A stretch of 7,161 bases of DNA from an uncultured Prevotella sp. Lineage in GTDB: Bacteria; Bacteroidota; Bacteroidia; Bacteroidales; Bacteroidaceae. The DNA is taken from assembly GCA_905234355.1 (NCBI GenBank), contig CAJOHP010000123.1:1-7161 (forward strand). Direction: 5' to 3'. This document shows positions 1-5,580 of the stretch, in pieces; position 1 is the first letter of the stretch; every line of letters starts with the position of its first letter. The translations under genes were made by a program, and so were the position numbers. The notes beneath the pieces were generated by a model that saw nothing but the letters and a program-made list of their open reading frames with translations, searched no databases and was not told where the DNA came from.

Positions 1-2
1 GA

Positions 3-36
3 CCCCACCCCCGACCCCTCCCCTACAAGGGAGGGG
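3..36. repeat. C/G-rich hairpin with strong G-quadruplex motif downstream of the S41 gene
   Basis: CCCCTCCC (15-22) pairs exactly with GGGAGGGG (29-36) around a 6-nt loop. Next to and overlapping it, the minus strand reads GGGG-A-GGGG-TC-GGGGG-T-GGGG (23 down to 3), four long G-runs with loops of 1, 2 and 1 nt, a textbook quadruplex motif. It begins about 70 nt past the S41 stop on the transcribed strand. No U-tract follows, so it is not a standard intrinsic terminator. Similar C4TC3...G3AG4 hairpins are, from memory, frequent intergenic repeats in Prevotella-like genomes, so it is probably a REP-like element that also marks the transcript end. Confidence 0.7.
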
Positions 37-103
37 AGTGCCATGCGGTCTGTTTCGCTACCGGTTTACCGACGTTCAGACTTTTTCAAGTGGACTCAAT
101 ACC

Positions 104-1909
104 TTATTTATTATAATAGGCATCCATGATTTGGCCTAAAGCCTCAATGTCGTAGAACGCCTCAGGATGGTTTTCGCGGTCCAGCGCGTAGTGTGGCTCC
201 ACACCTCCGTCTATGCTCTGGAAGTTCTGGTCAGTGATGAGCATGCGGAACGAAGATATGCGATAGTCCAGACCGTCGGCAGTCACCATCTGCTGGATGC
301 AGCAGCCGCCACCTCCGCTTTTTTCGCCGATGACCAGTATGCCGTGGTCCTTCATCAGGGCCGGGAACCAGTTGGCGCATGAGAACGAGTAGCTGCTGGT
401 CAGTACGGCAAAGTTCAGGTGGTATTTCACCTCTTTGTCTTTCTCGTCGAATCGGCGGTCCAGGTTGCGGTCGGCCTCGTAGCTGACGACGGATGTCTGC
501 CCGGTCATCGTGTTCTTGACCCACGCGCGACAGTCGCCGGCTATCAGCGACTGCAGCAGCAGCACCGCGTCGCCCGATCCGCCGCCGTTGGTGGTGATGT
601 CGATGACGAAGTTCTCCACCTCCGGGTCGGCCTCTGCTTTCTCCAAGGCGTCGAGCAGTATCAGCAGGTCGTCATTGGGATATTTCTGCAGGGTTGGCTT
701 CTCGCCGCCATTCCTGTAGTATGCGTGCCAGGCATCCCACTCAAAGTTTACAAACGAGTTGAAGACACAGAACGCCGTGTTGCCTTTCTTATAGTAGTGC
801 TCGTCGCCCAGCGACTTTTTGCGCTGTTCCCGCATGTCCGTGCGGATCTTTCCGGATTTTCTGTGCGTATTTAGCGTCTCTTCATAGAGCTCGGCCGCCC
901 GTGGATAGGCACTTACGGCAGCCTGATAGCGTGGGTCGAACGTGGCTGTGGCATTTTCTAGACAGGGGATTCTGGTGACGGTGTGACCACCGTCGTACAG
1001 GAAATAGTAGAGGGCATTCATGCCCAGTACGAACTCAGCCGTCTTCGTCGACTGCAGCAGCTGTCTTACTAACTTACCGTCAGCGCCCTGTGCATTCAGT
1101 GCTGCGTCCAGTCCCTCGGTGATGATGACGGGCTCTGCCACTGCGCGACCGATGCGTCCGTAGAAATTGTCGACGGCAAAGCACAGCTCGTTGTAGCGAT
1201 ATTTGGCCAGGTCGTCGGCAATAGACTCGCGCAGGAAACACTCGTTGGTGAAAGTGGGGTCTACTGCCTCCATGGAACCTTTTTCAGGAGTATCGTTGAT
1301 GACGATGCGCTCGCCGTTGAATCCTGTCAGATTGTAATGCAGGTCTGAGTACATGTCGGCCAGCGTGGTGAATGGCAGGTACACTCCATCCTTGTCGCCA
1401 TGCAGGTCGATGTCGTATTTCTTGAAGTCGAATTTCATCCGAGCCGTCTGTGGAGTATGCTGTATGCTCTCGTAGCGCACGACTCCCATTGCGTCGAAAT
1501 AGACGTTGGCCATGCCTGGCTGCCAGAGTGACATCATGTTGGTGAAATCCTCGAAAGAAGAGCTTTCGAATGTGTCGTCGTCCACGTTGACTCGGGCCGT
1601 CACCCCATTGGCTGTCAGCAGGTAGAGGCCGCCCTGCTTGGCGACACCCATTTTCTGCTCGGGCAACATCATCTGGTGGAAGTCGGATGCTGACATGTAG
1701 GCCACGTTAGGCTGAGCCTCATAATATCGCAGCGTGACCTGTTCGCCATACATACCGTATCTGTTGACAGGCACAACTCGCTCTACATATTGTCCGCCCT
1801 CATCTTCAGCTATGAGGTGGGTTGATGACTCACTCCTGTTGTCAATCTTCGTGCAGGCTGACAATGATACGCCCAGCAAAATGCTCCAAAATAAGGCCTT
1901 AGTTTTCAT
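104..1909 (-). CDS. S41 family peptidase, outer-membrane lipoprotein
   Basis: A 601-aa lipoprotein: signal peptide MKTKALFWSILLGVSLSAC with lipobox LSAC and lipidated Cys19. Residues 20-390 match no domain I recognise; a PDZ domain is not evident. Residues 405-577 form an S41/tail-specific-protease core: FVIDITTNGGGSGDAVLLLQ (434-453), the nucleophile loop TSSYSFSCANW (504-514, Ser510 the likely nucleophile), VIGEKSGGGGC (526-536) and IDGGVEPHYAL (566-576). Aligned by eye to CtpA/CtpB proteases, the general-base lysine expected 25 residues after the serine is replaced by glycine. The GG-rich loop is closer to tricorn-like or other Ser-containing S41 relatives. At about 600 aa it is longer than many CtpA-type enzymes. 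It probably cleaves peptides or misfolded proteins at the cell envelope, but activity is uncertain. Its own promoter (1929-1936) and the 308-nt gap suggest it is transcribed apart from the upstream operon. Stop TAA at 104-106. Confidence 0.9.
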   Translation of the reverse strand: MKTKALFWSILLGVSLSACTKIDNRSESSTHLIAEDEGGQYVERVVPVNRYGMYGEQVTLRYYEAQPNVAYMSASDFHQMMLPEQKMGVAKQGGLYLLTANGVTARVNVDDDTFESSSFEDFTNMMSLWQPGMANVYFDAMGVVRYESIQHTPQTARMKFDFKKYDIDLHGDKDGVYLPFTTLADMYSDLHYNLTGFNGERIVINDTPEKGSMEAVDPTFTNECFLRESIADDLAKYRYNELCFAVDNFYGRIGRAVAEPVIITEGLDAALNAQGADGKLVRQLLQSTKTAEFVLGMNALYYFLYDGGHTVTRIPCLENATATFDPRYQAAVSAYPRAAELYEETLNTHRKSGKIRTDMREQRKKSLGDEHYYKKGNTAFCVFNSFVNFEWDAWHAYYRNGGEKPTLQKYPNDDLLILLDALEKAEADPEVENFVIDITTNGGGSGDAVLLLQSLIAGDCRAWVKNTMTGQTSVVSYEADRNLDRRFDEKDKEVKYHLNFAVLTSSYSFSCANWFPALMKDHGILVIGEKSGGGGCCIQQMVTADGLDYRISSFRMLITDQNFQSIDGGVEPHYALDRENHPEAFYDIEALGQIMDAYYNK

Positions 1910-1928
1910 GTTCGTCTTTTTTTTGTGG

Positions 1929-1936
1929 CAAAGGTA
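1929..1936 (-). promoter_or_regulatory. Probable S41 gene promoter, -7 box TACCTTTG
   Basis: On the minus strand TACCTTTG matches the Bacteroidota -7 consensus TAnnTTTG and ends 19 nt before the ATG at 1909. Transcription starting about 7 nt further would give a leader of only about a dozen bases, A-rich (CACAAAAAAAAGACGAAC), which suits the A-rich, Shine-Dalgarno-poor starts of this phylum. The -33 element is weak: TTTAG around 1959-1963 is the nearest candidate. A second -7-like TATATTTG exists at 1996-2003 on this strand. Confidence 0.5.
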
Positions 1937-1980
1937 CGAATAAAAACTGGAATAACGTACTAAATGTAGAAGTGTTTTCG

Positions 1981-1988
1981 TAGCTTTG
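1981..1988 (+). promoter_or_regulatory. Candidate rightward promoter, -7 box TAGCTTTG
   Basis: TAGCTTTG followed by CA matches the Bacteroidota primary sigma factor -7 consensus TAnnTTTG, which often occurs as TTTGCA. No convincing TTTG -33 element is seen about 20 nt upstream, which lowers confidence. Transcription would start near 1993-1996 and run rightward through the palindrome, antisense to the 3' end of the DUF6850 gene. No plus-strand gene lies downstream. Confidence 0.35.
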
Positions 1989-2040
1989 CAGTCATCAAAT
2001 ATATTCCAACAGATGGCAGCCGTGTAAGCATTGCCTACGT

Positions 2041-2143
2041 TTTACCCCCTAAACGACCCCCGTCTACCCCCTAGACGATCCCCGTCTACCCCCTAGACGA
2101 CGCTCCGCTAGGGGGTAGACGGGGGTCGTTTAGGGGGTAAATG
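2041..2143. repeat. Nested tandem and inverted C5/G5 repeat forming a long hairpin
   Basis: The left half is made of tandem units: a diverged partial copy (2041-2056), then two 22-bp copies (2057-2078 and 2079-2100) that differ only at their first base. Each full unit is itself a small palindrome, GTCTA-CCCCC-TAGAC; the outer unit is TTTA-CCCCC-TAAA. The right half (2108-2141) is an exact inverted copy of 2041-2074, 34 of 34 bases, with a 33-nt loop. Because of the tandem copies a second register exists: 2061-2096 pairs with 2108-2143 around an 11-nt loop, with 32 Watson-Crick pairs, 3 G-U wobbles in plus-strand RNA and one mismatch. Three CTAG tetramers occur within 41 bp. No transposase or target-site duplication is visible. 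It lies 77 nt beyond the operon end and could end transcription by structure alone, but that is inference. Confidence 0.9.
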
Positions 2144-2149
2144 GTCGGG
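2045..2149. other. G-quadruplex-capable tracts on both strands
   Basis: On the minus strand the C-runs 2045-2049, 2057-2061, 2067-2071, 2080-2083 and 2089-2093 read as five G-runs of 4 or 5 with loops of 5 to 8 nt. On the plus strand, G5 runs at 2111-2115, 2121-2125 and 2133-2137 plus GGG at 2147-2149 have loops of 5, 7 and 9 nt. These are runs seen directly; actual quadruplex folding would compete with the hairpin and is not shown by sequence. Confidence 0.5.
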
Positions 2150-2217
2150 TAGCGGCGACGACATGGGTTGGCATCCTTACGTGGTAGTCTTGGAGTCTTT
2201 TTCCCTTCCGGCACAGC

Positions 2218-3840
2218 CTATATGAACGTGGTGCCGATGGTGAGTCCGATGTGCTGGCGCAGCGAGCCGTCGAGCCAGCTGACGTTGCGAGCACGGCACA
2301 GCCGGTATTGCAGCTCGGCATAGGGCTTCATGCCGATGGCGGGCAGTGCGATGGCGTAGCGCAGCCGGGTTTCGCACCCGATGCGCCGTGCCGTGACGTA
2401 GTCGTGGTGGCGGTATAGATAGTCGTCCATCGACGGAGGTGCCGTCTGCTTGTCCGATGGCGTGGCCAGCGTGCCGTCGGTCATGGGAGCGCCTGCCCCG
2501 TCCTGCCAGTCGAGTGCTACGGTCGCTGTGAGCAGTGAGTGTCTGAGAGCCACGTTGCGCCTGAGAGCAGCGCCGTAGCACTGGGTGCTGAGCTCCTGGC
2601 GGCGATAGTAGGGATAGACGTAGCCCGTCTGGCGCGTCGTGGTCCATTGGGCCGATGCCGTGAGCGTCCATGCAGGTGTCTGTCTGCGCAGGCCCCAGTG
2701 TGCGGTGTAGCAGGCCTGAGCTATGGTCCACAGCTTGTTGGCCGTCTTCACAGGCGTGAAGTATTCGTAGTAGTAGGCCGTGTTGTCATCGGTAGCCTCC
2801 CGATAGCTGTTGGCCATATTCTCCAGGTTTTCCACTTCGAGGGCTACGTCGAGATGGTGGGTTGCCGCAGCCGAGGGTTTCAGCGTGAGCCTTCCGTGGC
2901 AGCCATAGATGTGGCTGCGGTGCTCGCTGTAGGAGATGGTGTAGGGCGACCGCTTGCCGTAGTATCCCGAGCGGCGGCGATAGGACATCTCGCACCACCA
3001 TGCCCATCCGCCCGCCATGTCGGACGACAGCTGTACGTCGGCACCGGTGTGCTCGCTGAGCAGTGGCATCTCGCGGCTCTTGTCGGTATAGCCGTTGTCG
3101 CCGAATGTCTCTAAGTCGCCCATGAAGGCGGCATAGGCGATGAGCGACTTATAGACGTTGTCGCCCTTTCCGTAGGTGGCAAAGCGCAGGCTCTCGGTGT
3201 TGCGCCGGTAGCTGACGTCGGCGCCTATGAGCAGTGAGCCTACAGACGCGCGCAGTCCGGCGCTGAGCGTGAGGTCCATCAGCGTGTTCTTGTGGCGCAG
3301 ATCCTTGTATTTGGCATAGTTGGCCGCGCGGAAGTCGGCTTTCAGGCCTACGGTCAGCAGTCGGCCCAGATCGGTGCCCACGGCCCCTGTGAGGTGGTAG
3401 GTGTCGCGGTGTTTCGACCCCGTGTTGCCGAGCGAGTCTTCCACGATGTCGAAGGGCTGTCGTGTGGGGTCGATAAATGCCGAGCCCGCCATGTTTCTTC
3501 CGGCCAAGTGGTCGTAGGCCATGCTGCCGTAGAGTACCGTGTGCGGACCGATGCGATAGTAGGAGGCCGCCTGGGCGCTGTAGGTCGTGGCGCTGGGTGC
3601 TTCGTGGTAGTCGGCCAGTGGCCCCCAGTCGTGTGCCACGGTCATTTGTGCGTCCGACAGGTGGCCGGCGCAGCTCAGACGGGTGAGTCCTGCGGCGTTA
3701 TGGCAGGTGAGCCATGCGTCTTGCTGCTCCACAAACGCACTGTTGGTGCCGAGTAGCAGGCTGTCGACCGCTGGGGTCTGGGCCTTGCCCAGGAGCATGC
3801 TGCCTATGGTGCACAGTCCCGTGGCCAGTAGTCTTGTCAT
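2218..3840 (-). CDS. DUF6850 family outer-membrane beta-barrel protein
   Basis: A 540-aa protein starting at the ATG at 3840, which leaves a proper signal peptide (MTRLLATGLCTIGSMLLGKA, cleavage near G-K-A/Q) and follows a good Shine-Dalgarno by 8 nt. The GTG at 3876 would overlap the previous gene by 23 nt. The mature chain is rich in alternating hydrophobic/polar strands with many Tyr and Trp, as in outer-membrane barrels. Segments matching DUF6850 as I recall it include YGSMAYD (104-110), AKYKDLRHKNTLMDLTLSAGL (about 176-196), YGKGDNVYKSLIAYAAFMGDLETFGDNGYTD (about 223-253) and the EMPL that follows. The chain ends in a probable closing strand, HIGLTIGTTFI. The family has no assigned activity. 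It regularly sits beside DUF4876 proteins and TonB-dependent receptors (from memory of Bacteroidota loci), so an accessory pore or surface scaffold for the same uptake system is the likely role. It is the last gene of the operon; stop TAG at 2218-2220. Confidence 0.85.
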   Translation of the reverse strand: MTRLLATGLCTIGSMLLGKAQTPAVDSLLLGTNSAFVEQQDAWLTCHNAAGLTRLSCAGHLSDAQMTVAHDWGPLADYHEAPSATTYSAQAASYYRIGPHTVLYGSMAYDHLAGRNMAGSAFIDPTRQPFDIVEDSLGNTGSKHRDTYHLTGAVGTDLGRLLTVGLKADFRAANYAKYKDLRHKNTLMDLTLSAGLRASVGSLLIGADVSYRRNTESLRFATYGKGDNVYKSLIAYAAFMGDLETFGDNGYTDKSREMPLLSEHTGADVQLSSDMAGGWAWWCEMSYRRRSGYYGKRSPYTISYSEHRSHIYGCHGRLTLKPSAAATHHLDVALEVENLENMANSYREATDDNTAYYYEYFTPVKTANKLWTIAQACYTAHWGLRRQTPAWTLTASAQWTTTRQTGYVYPYYRRQELSTQCYGAALRRNVALRHSLLTATVALDWQDGAGAPMTDGTLATPSDKQTAPPSMDDYLYRHHDYVTARRIGCETRLRYAIALPAIGMKPYAELQYRLCRARNVSWLDGSLRQHIGLTIGTTFI

Positions 3841-3848
3841 CGTTGCTT

Positions 3849-3855
3849 TCACCTC
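3849..3855 (-). promoter_or_regulatory. Strong Shine-Dalgarno overlapping the DUF4876 stop codon
   Basis: On the minus strand the sequence GAGGTGA lies 8 nt before the ATG at 3840 and overlaps the TGA stop (3854-3856) of the DUF4876 gene. It matches the core of the anti-Shine-Dalgarno complement. Good Shine-Dalgarno sites are uncommon in Bacteroidota, so it helps decide the start of the next gene: ATG at 3840 rather than the in-frame GTG at 3876. The overlap suggests translational coupling of the two genes. Confidence 0.6.
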
Positions 3856-5086
3856 ACCTGACCACTTTGTAAGCACGTCTGTCTGTATGCACTATGTAGA
3901 CGCCGTGGCGAGTTTGTCCCGGGTCAGTCGCCCTGCCGTCGGCGGTGTAGAGGCGTGTGTGCTGTCCTTTGGCAGTCGTGGCGTCGCTGATGCCCGTGGT
4001 CTGCCGGTCTCGCAGTGAGCAGCGCTGGCGCTCGTGGAAGTCGTAGGCCGAGTTGTTGGTGTCTTGGAATACGATGTGTGCTCCGTGCTTCATGGAGGCT
4101 TCGGCGTCGATGCCGCTCGGGTCGGTCGATCCGTCGGCGCCCAGCGCATAGCCGTAGACCAGTCTGCCGGCATTTTCTGGCCGTGCCTCGGTCATCTCCT
4201 TGTCCACGTTGCGATAGAGAGAGTGGCCCTGCTGGTTGGTCAGCAGCACATAGCCCCCGTCGATGTCGGCGGTGAGCCGCTTCTTGCAGTCGTCCTTCTT
4301 GTTGGCATTGAACACTTCCACGGCGTCGAGAATCCAGTGGCAGGGCACCTTCAGGCAAGCCCAGGTGTAGTTCTGCGGGTAGCCCGGCACATACCACAGG
4401 TTGTCGGCGCTCTCGGCATAGTCCACGAGGTTGGTCTGCTGTGCTTGGAAGATGAATACGGCTGGCGAGGTGACGCTGAGTGGCCATGCGTTGGCCATGC
4501 CGTATTTCACAGCTTTCAGGTAGTGCGACGTGGGTATGGCGTCGGACGGTGCAGGATAGTAGCTTGTGTTGTTGTAGTGCAGGGTGCCCTCGTTGTCGCT
4601 GCCGCCGGCGTAGGCCGGGTCGTACATGCAGTAGTAGTCGGGGAAGGCGTAGTTCACCGAGTTGCTCACCGTGCGTGTGTTGTCGATGGCGCCATGCACA
4701 CAGACCACCACCTGCTGAAAAGGCTCTATGACGAGCTGTCCCGGGAAATACCAGATGCCGTTTTCTGCTGGTATGAAGCCGTCGGTCTCGTAGACCAGCT
4801 GTCCGCCGTTGTAGAGGTGGTCCGTGGCGTTCGACTCGGCGTTGTAGGGGGCAGCCATACCAATGGCCAAGTGGCTGACCACGGCTTGCTCCGGGCAGTT
4901 GTTGTAGAGCACGATGCTCTTGTCGAAGTGGAAATTGCGGGAGCCGTCGTCGAGCATCACTCCGCCGTTGTAGATTTCCTTGACGATGATTTGGTCTGCG
5001 TTCTGGTCGCTTTGGGCCATCGATGCCGTAGGCCACGATGCCGGTAGCGCGAGAATCAAAGGAAGTAAAAAGCTGTTTTTCTTCAT
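3854..5086 (-). CDS. DUF4876 family secreted protein with T9SS-like C-terminal tail
   Basis: A 410-aa protein whose first 24 residues form a type I signal peptide (MKKNSFLLPL..., cleavage S-M-A/Q after Ala24). I chose the ATG at 5086. An upstream in-frame TTG at 5119 would overlap the previous stop and add 11 residues ahead of the MKK start. Residues 30-360 match the DUF4876 pattern as I remember it: IIVKEIYNGG at the start, YNGGQLVYE and a YFPGQLVIEP segment in the middle, and a strongly conserved block from SLYRNVDKE through DGSTDPSGIDAEAS to FQDTNNSAYDFHERQ (about 289-354). The first part resembles a lamin-tail-like beta-sandwich. Seven cysteines (64, 129, 153, 244, 249, 267, 356) leave room for disulfides. 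Residues 361-410 are an extra tail (RLYTADGR...HGVYIVHTDRRAYKVVR) resembling the type IX secretion C-terminal signal. The usual family member is a lipoprotein; this one has no lipobox. The biochemical function is unknown; a surface partner of the receptor is inferred. Confidence 0.88.
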   Translation of the reverse strand: MKKNSFLLPLILALPASWPTASMAQSDQNADQIIVKEIYNGGVMLDDGSRNFHFDKSIVLYNNCPEQAVVSHLAIGMAAPYNAESNATDHLYNGGQLVYETDGFIPAENGIWYFPGQLVIEPFQQVVVCVHGAIDNTRTVSNSVNYAFPDYYCMYDPAYAGGSDNEGTLHYNNTSYYPAPSDAIPTSHYLKAVKYGMANAWPLSVTSPAVFIFQAQQTNLVDYAESADNLWYVPGYPQNYTWACLKVPCHWILDAVEVFNANKKDDCKKRLTADIDGGYVLLTNQQGHSLYRNVDKEMTEARPENAGRLVYGYALGADGSTDPSGIDAEASMKHGAHIVFQDTNNSAYDFHERQRCSLRDRQTTGISDATTAKGQHTRLYTADGRATDPGQTRHGVYIVHTDRRAYKVVR

Positions 5087-5115
5087 ATCTTGTATGTGAT
5101 GTGTGGTTCTGTGTC

Positions 5116-5559
5116 TCAATGGAACATCCTTCTGAACGACACCTTCAGTTCCAGATCTATCCGGTTGTCGTTTTCCGGGGCTACTACTTGCTGGCTTCGC
5201 ACGCCATTATATATAAATAAGGTGTCGTAGCGCTCGCCATAGACGCGCACTTGTCCTGCTGCTGTCGCCTCGTAGACACCAGGCGTCACCACGAAGTGAG
5301 CCGTGCCGCGGGCGTCGGTAGAGTCGGCAAACACCGATGCTCGCCGGTCTTTCAGCTCCACGCGCATGCCTTCTCGTGGCGCTGTACTGCCTTCAGGAAA
5401 GACCAGCTGCACCTGCACTTGGCAGGTACCGACGCTTTCGTCGTAGTCGCAGGAGAGCAGCGACAGCCCTGTCCATGGCAGGAACATCAGTGCCAGTAGG
5501 CGCCGTTGCCAGGCCGACCGTCCGTACTGAGGGCTGTTGTTCTTCGCTTCTGTAGTCAT
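5116..5559 (-). CDS. Small surface lipoprotein with carboxypeptidase-regulatory-like fold (N-terminal part of DUF4876 architecture)
   Basis: A 147-aa lipoprotein. The signal peptide has a long n-region (residues 1-20, ending in RR), a hydrophobic core, and the lipobox LLSC with Cys37. The acidic residues right after the cysteine (DYDES) resemble the Bacteroidota lipoprotein export signal, so display on the outer face of the outer membrane is likely (inference). Residues 46-142 look like a beta-sandwich of the carboxypeptidase-regulatory/CnaB-like type: VQVQLVFPEG, then VELKDR, DARGTAHFVVTPGVYEATAAG and a final strand LELKVSF. The ATG at 5559 lies 21 nt after the receptor stop; AAAGG (5569-5573) sits 9 nt upstream and could be a weak ribosome binding site. 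A later start at Met25 would lose the positive n-region. From memory of the family, DUF4876 proteins begin with exactly this lipobox plus beta-sandwich and continue into the domain encoded by the next gene. This gene ends just where that second domain would begin, so it probably acts together with the next product. Confidence 0.85.
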   Translation of the reverse strand: MTTEAKNNSPQYGRSAWQRRLLALMFLPWTGLSLLSCDYDESVGTCQVQVQLVFPEGSTAPREGMRVELKDRRASVFADSTDARGTAHFVVTPGVYEATAAGQVRVYGERYDTLFIYNGVRSQQVVAPENDNRIDLELKVSFRRMFH

Positions 5560-5580
5560 GATGCTTTGCCTTTATGGTTA

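Larger units (their letters stand above)
1910..2217. other. 308-nt intergenic region between the operon and the S41 gene
   Basis: No gene is supported here on either strand. From right to left it holds about 75 nt of unremarkable sequence after the DUF6850 stop, a long nested palindrome (2041-2143), about 50 nt with two or three Bacteroidota -7-like motifs, and the short leader of the S41 gene. Its AT-rich half (1910-2040) and C/G-run half (2041-2149) are sharply different in composition. No U-rich tract directly follows the palindrome on either strand, so an ordinary intrinsic terminator is not evident. Confidence 0.8.

Noticed and set aside
62..71. Small inverted repeat CGGT-TT-ACCG as a terminator for the S41 gene
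   Set aside because: A four-base stem with a two-base loop and no U-tract is too weak to support.
419..874. Plus-strand frame of 151 codons opposite the S41 gene
   Set aside because: Antisense to the conserved peptidase core; no promoter or ribosome binding site was seen and the sequence resembles nothing recognised.
1996..2003. Second minus-strand -7-like motif TATATTTG
   Set aside because: It matches TAnnTTTG but lies in an AT-rich stretch without a -33 element, and the motif nearer the gene is a simpler promoter for the S41 gene.
2013..2027. Tiny plus-strand frame ATG GCA GCC GTG TAA downstream of the candidate rightward promoter
   Set aside because: Four codons with no ribosome binding site; indistinguishable from chance.
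2041..2100. CRISPR-like array
   Set aside because: The 22-bp units abut directly with no unique spacers, only two full copies exist, and no cas gene is near.
2041..2141. Insertion sequence or MITE ends
   Set aside because: The inverted arms enclose only 33 nt, there is no transposase, and the flanks show no target-site duplication.
3292..3756. Plus-strand frame of 154 codons opposite the DUF6850 gene
   Set aside because: Antisense shadow with no plausible start signal and biased composition.
3924..5036. Overlapping minus-strand frame of 370 codons inside the DUF4876 gene
   Set aside because: It is an Arg/His/Gln-rich frame-shifted reading of the same DNA, with no signal peptide or family resemblance.
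4034..5047. Long plus-strand open frame (337 codons) opposite the DUF4876 gene
   Set aside because: It is antisense to a well-recognised gene, its translation is a Val/Arg/Gly/His-rich string without domains, and open antisense frames are expected in GC-rich coding DNA.
5087..5119. TTG start at 5119 for the DUF4876 gene, overlapping the previous stop
   Set aside because: It adds 11 mostly polar residues before MKKNSFLLPL and weakens the signal peptide; the ATG at 5086 fits better.
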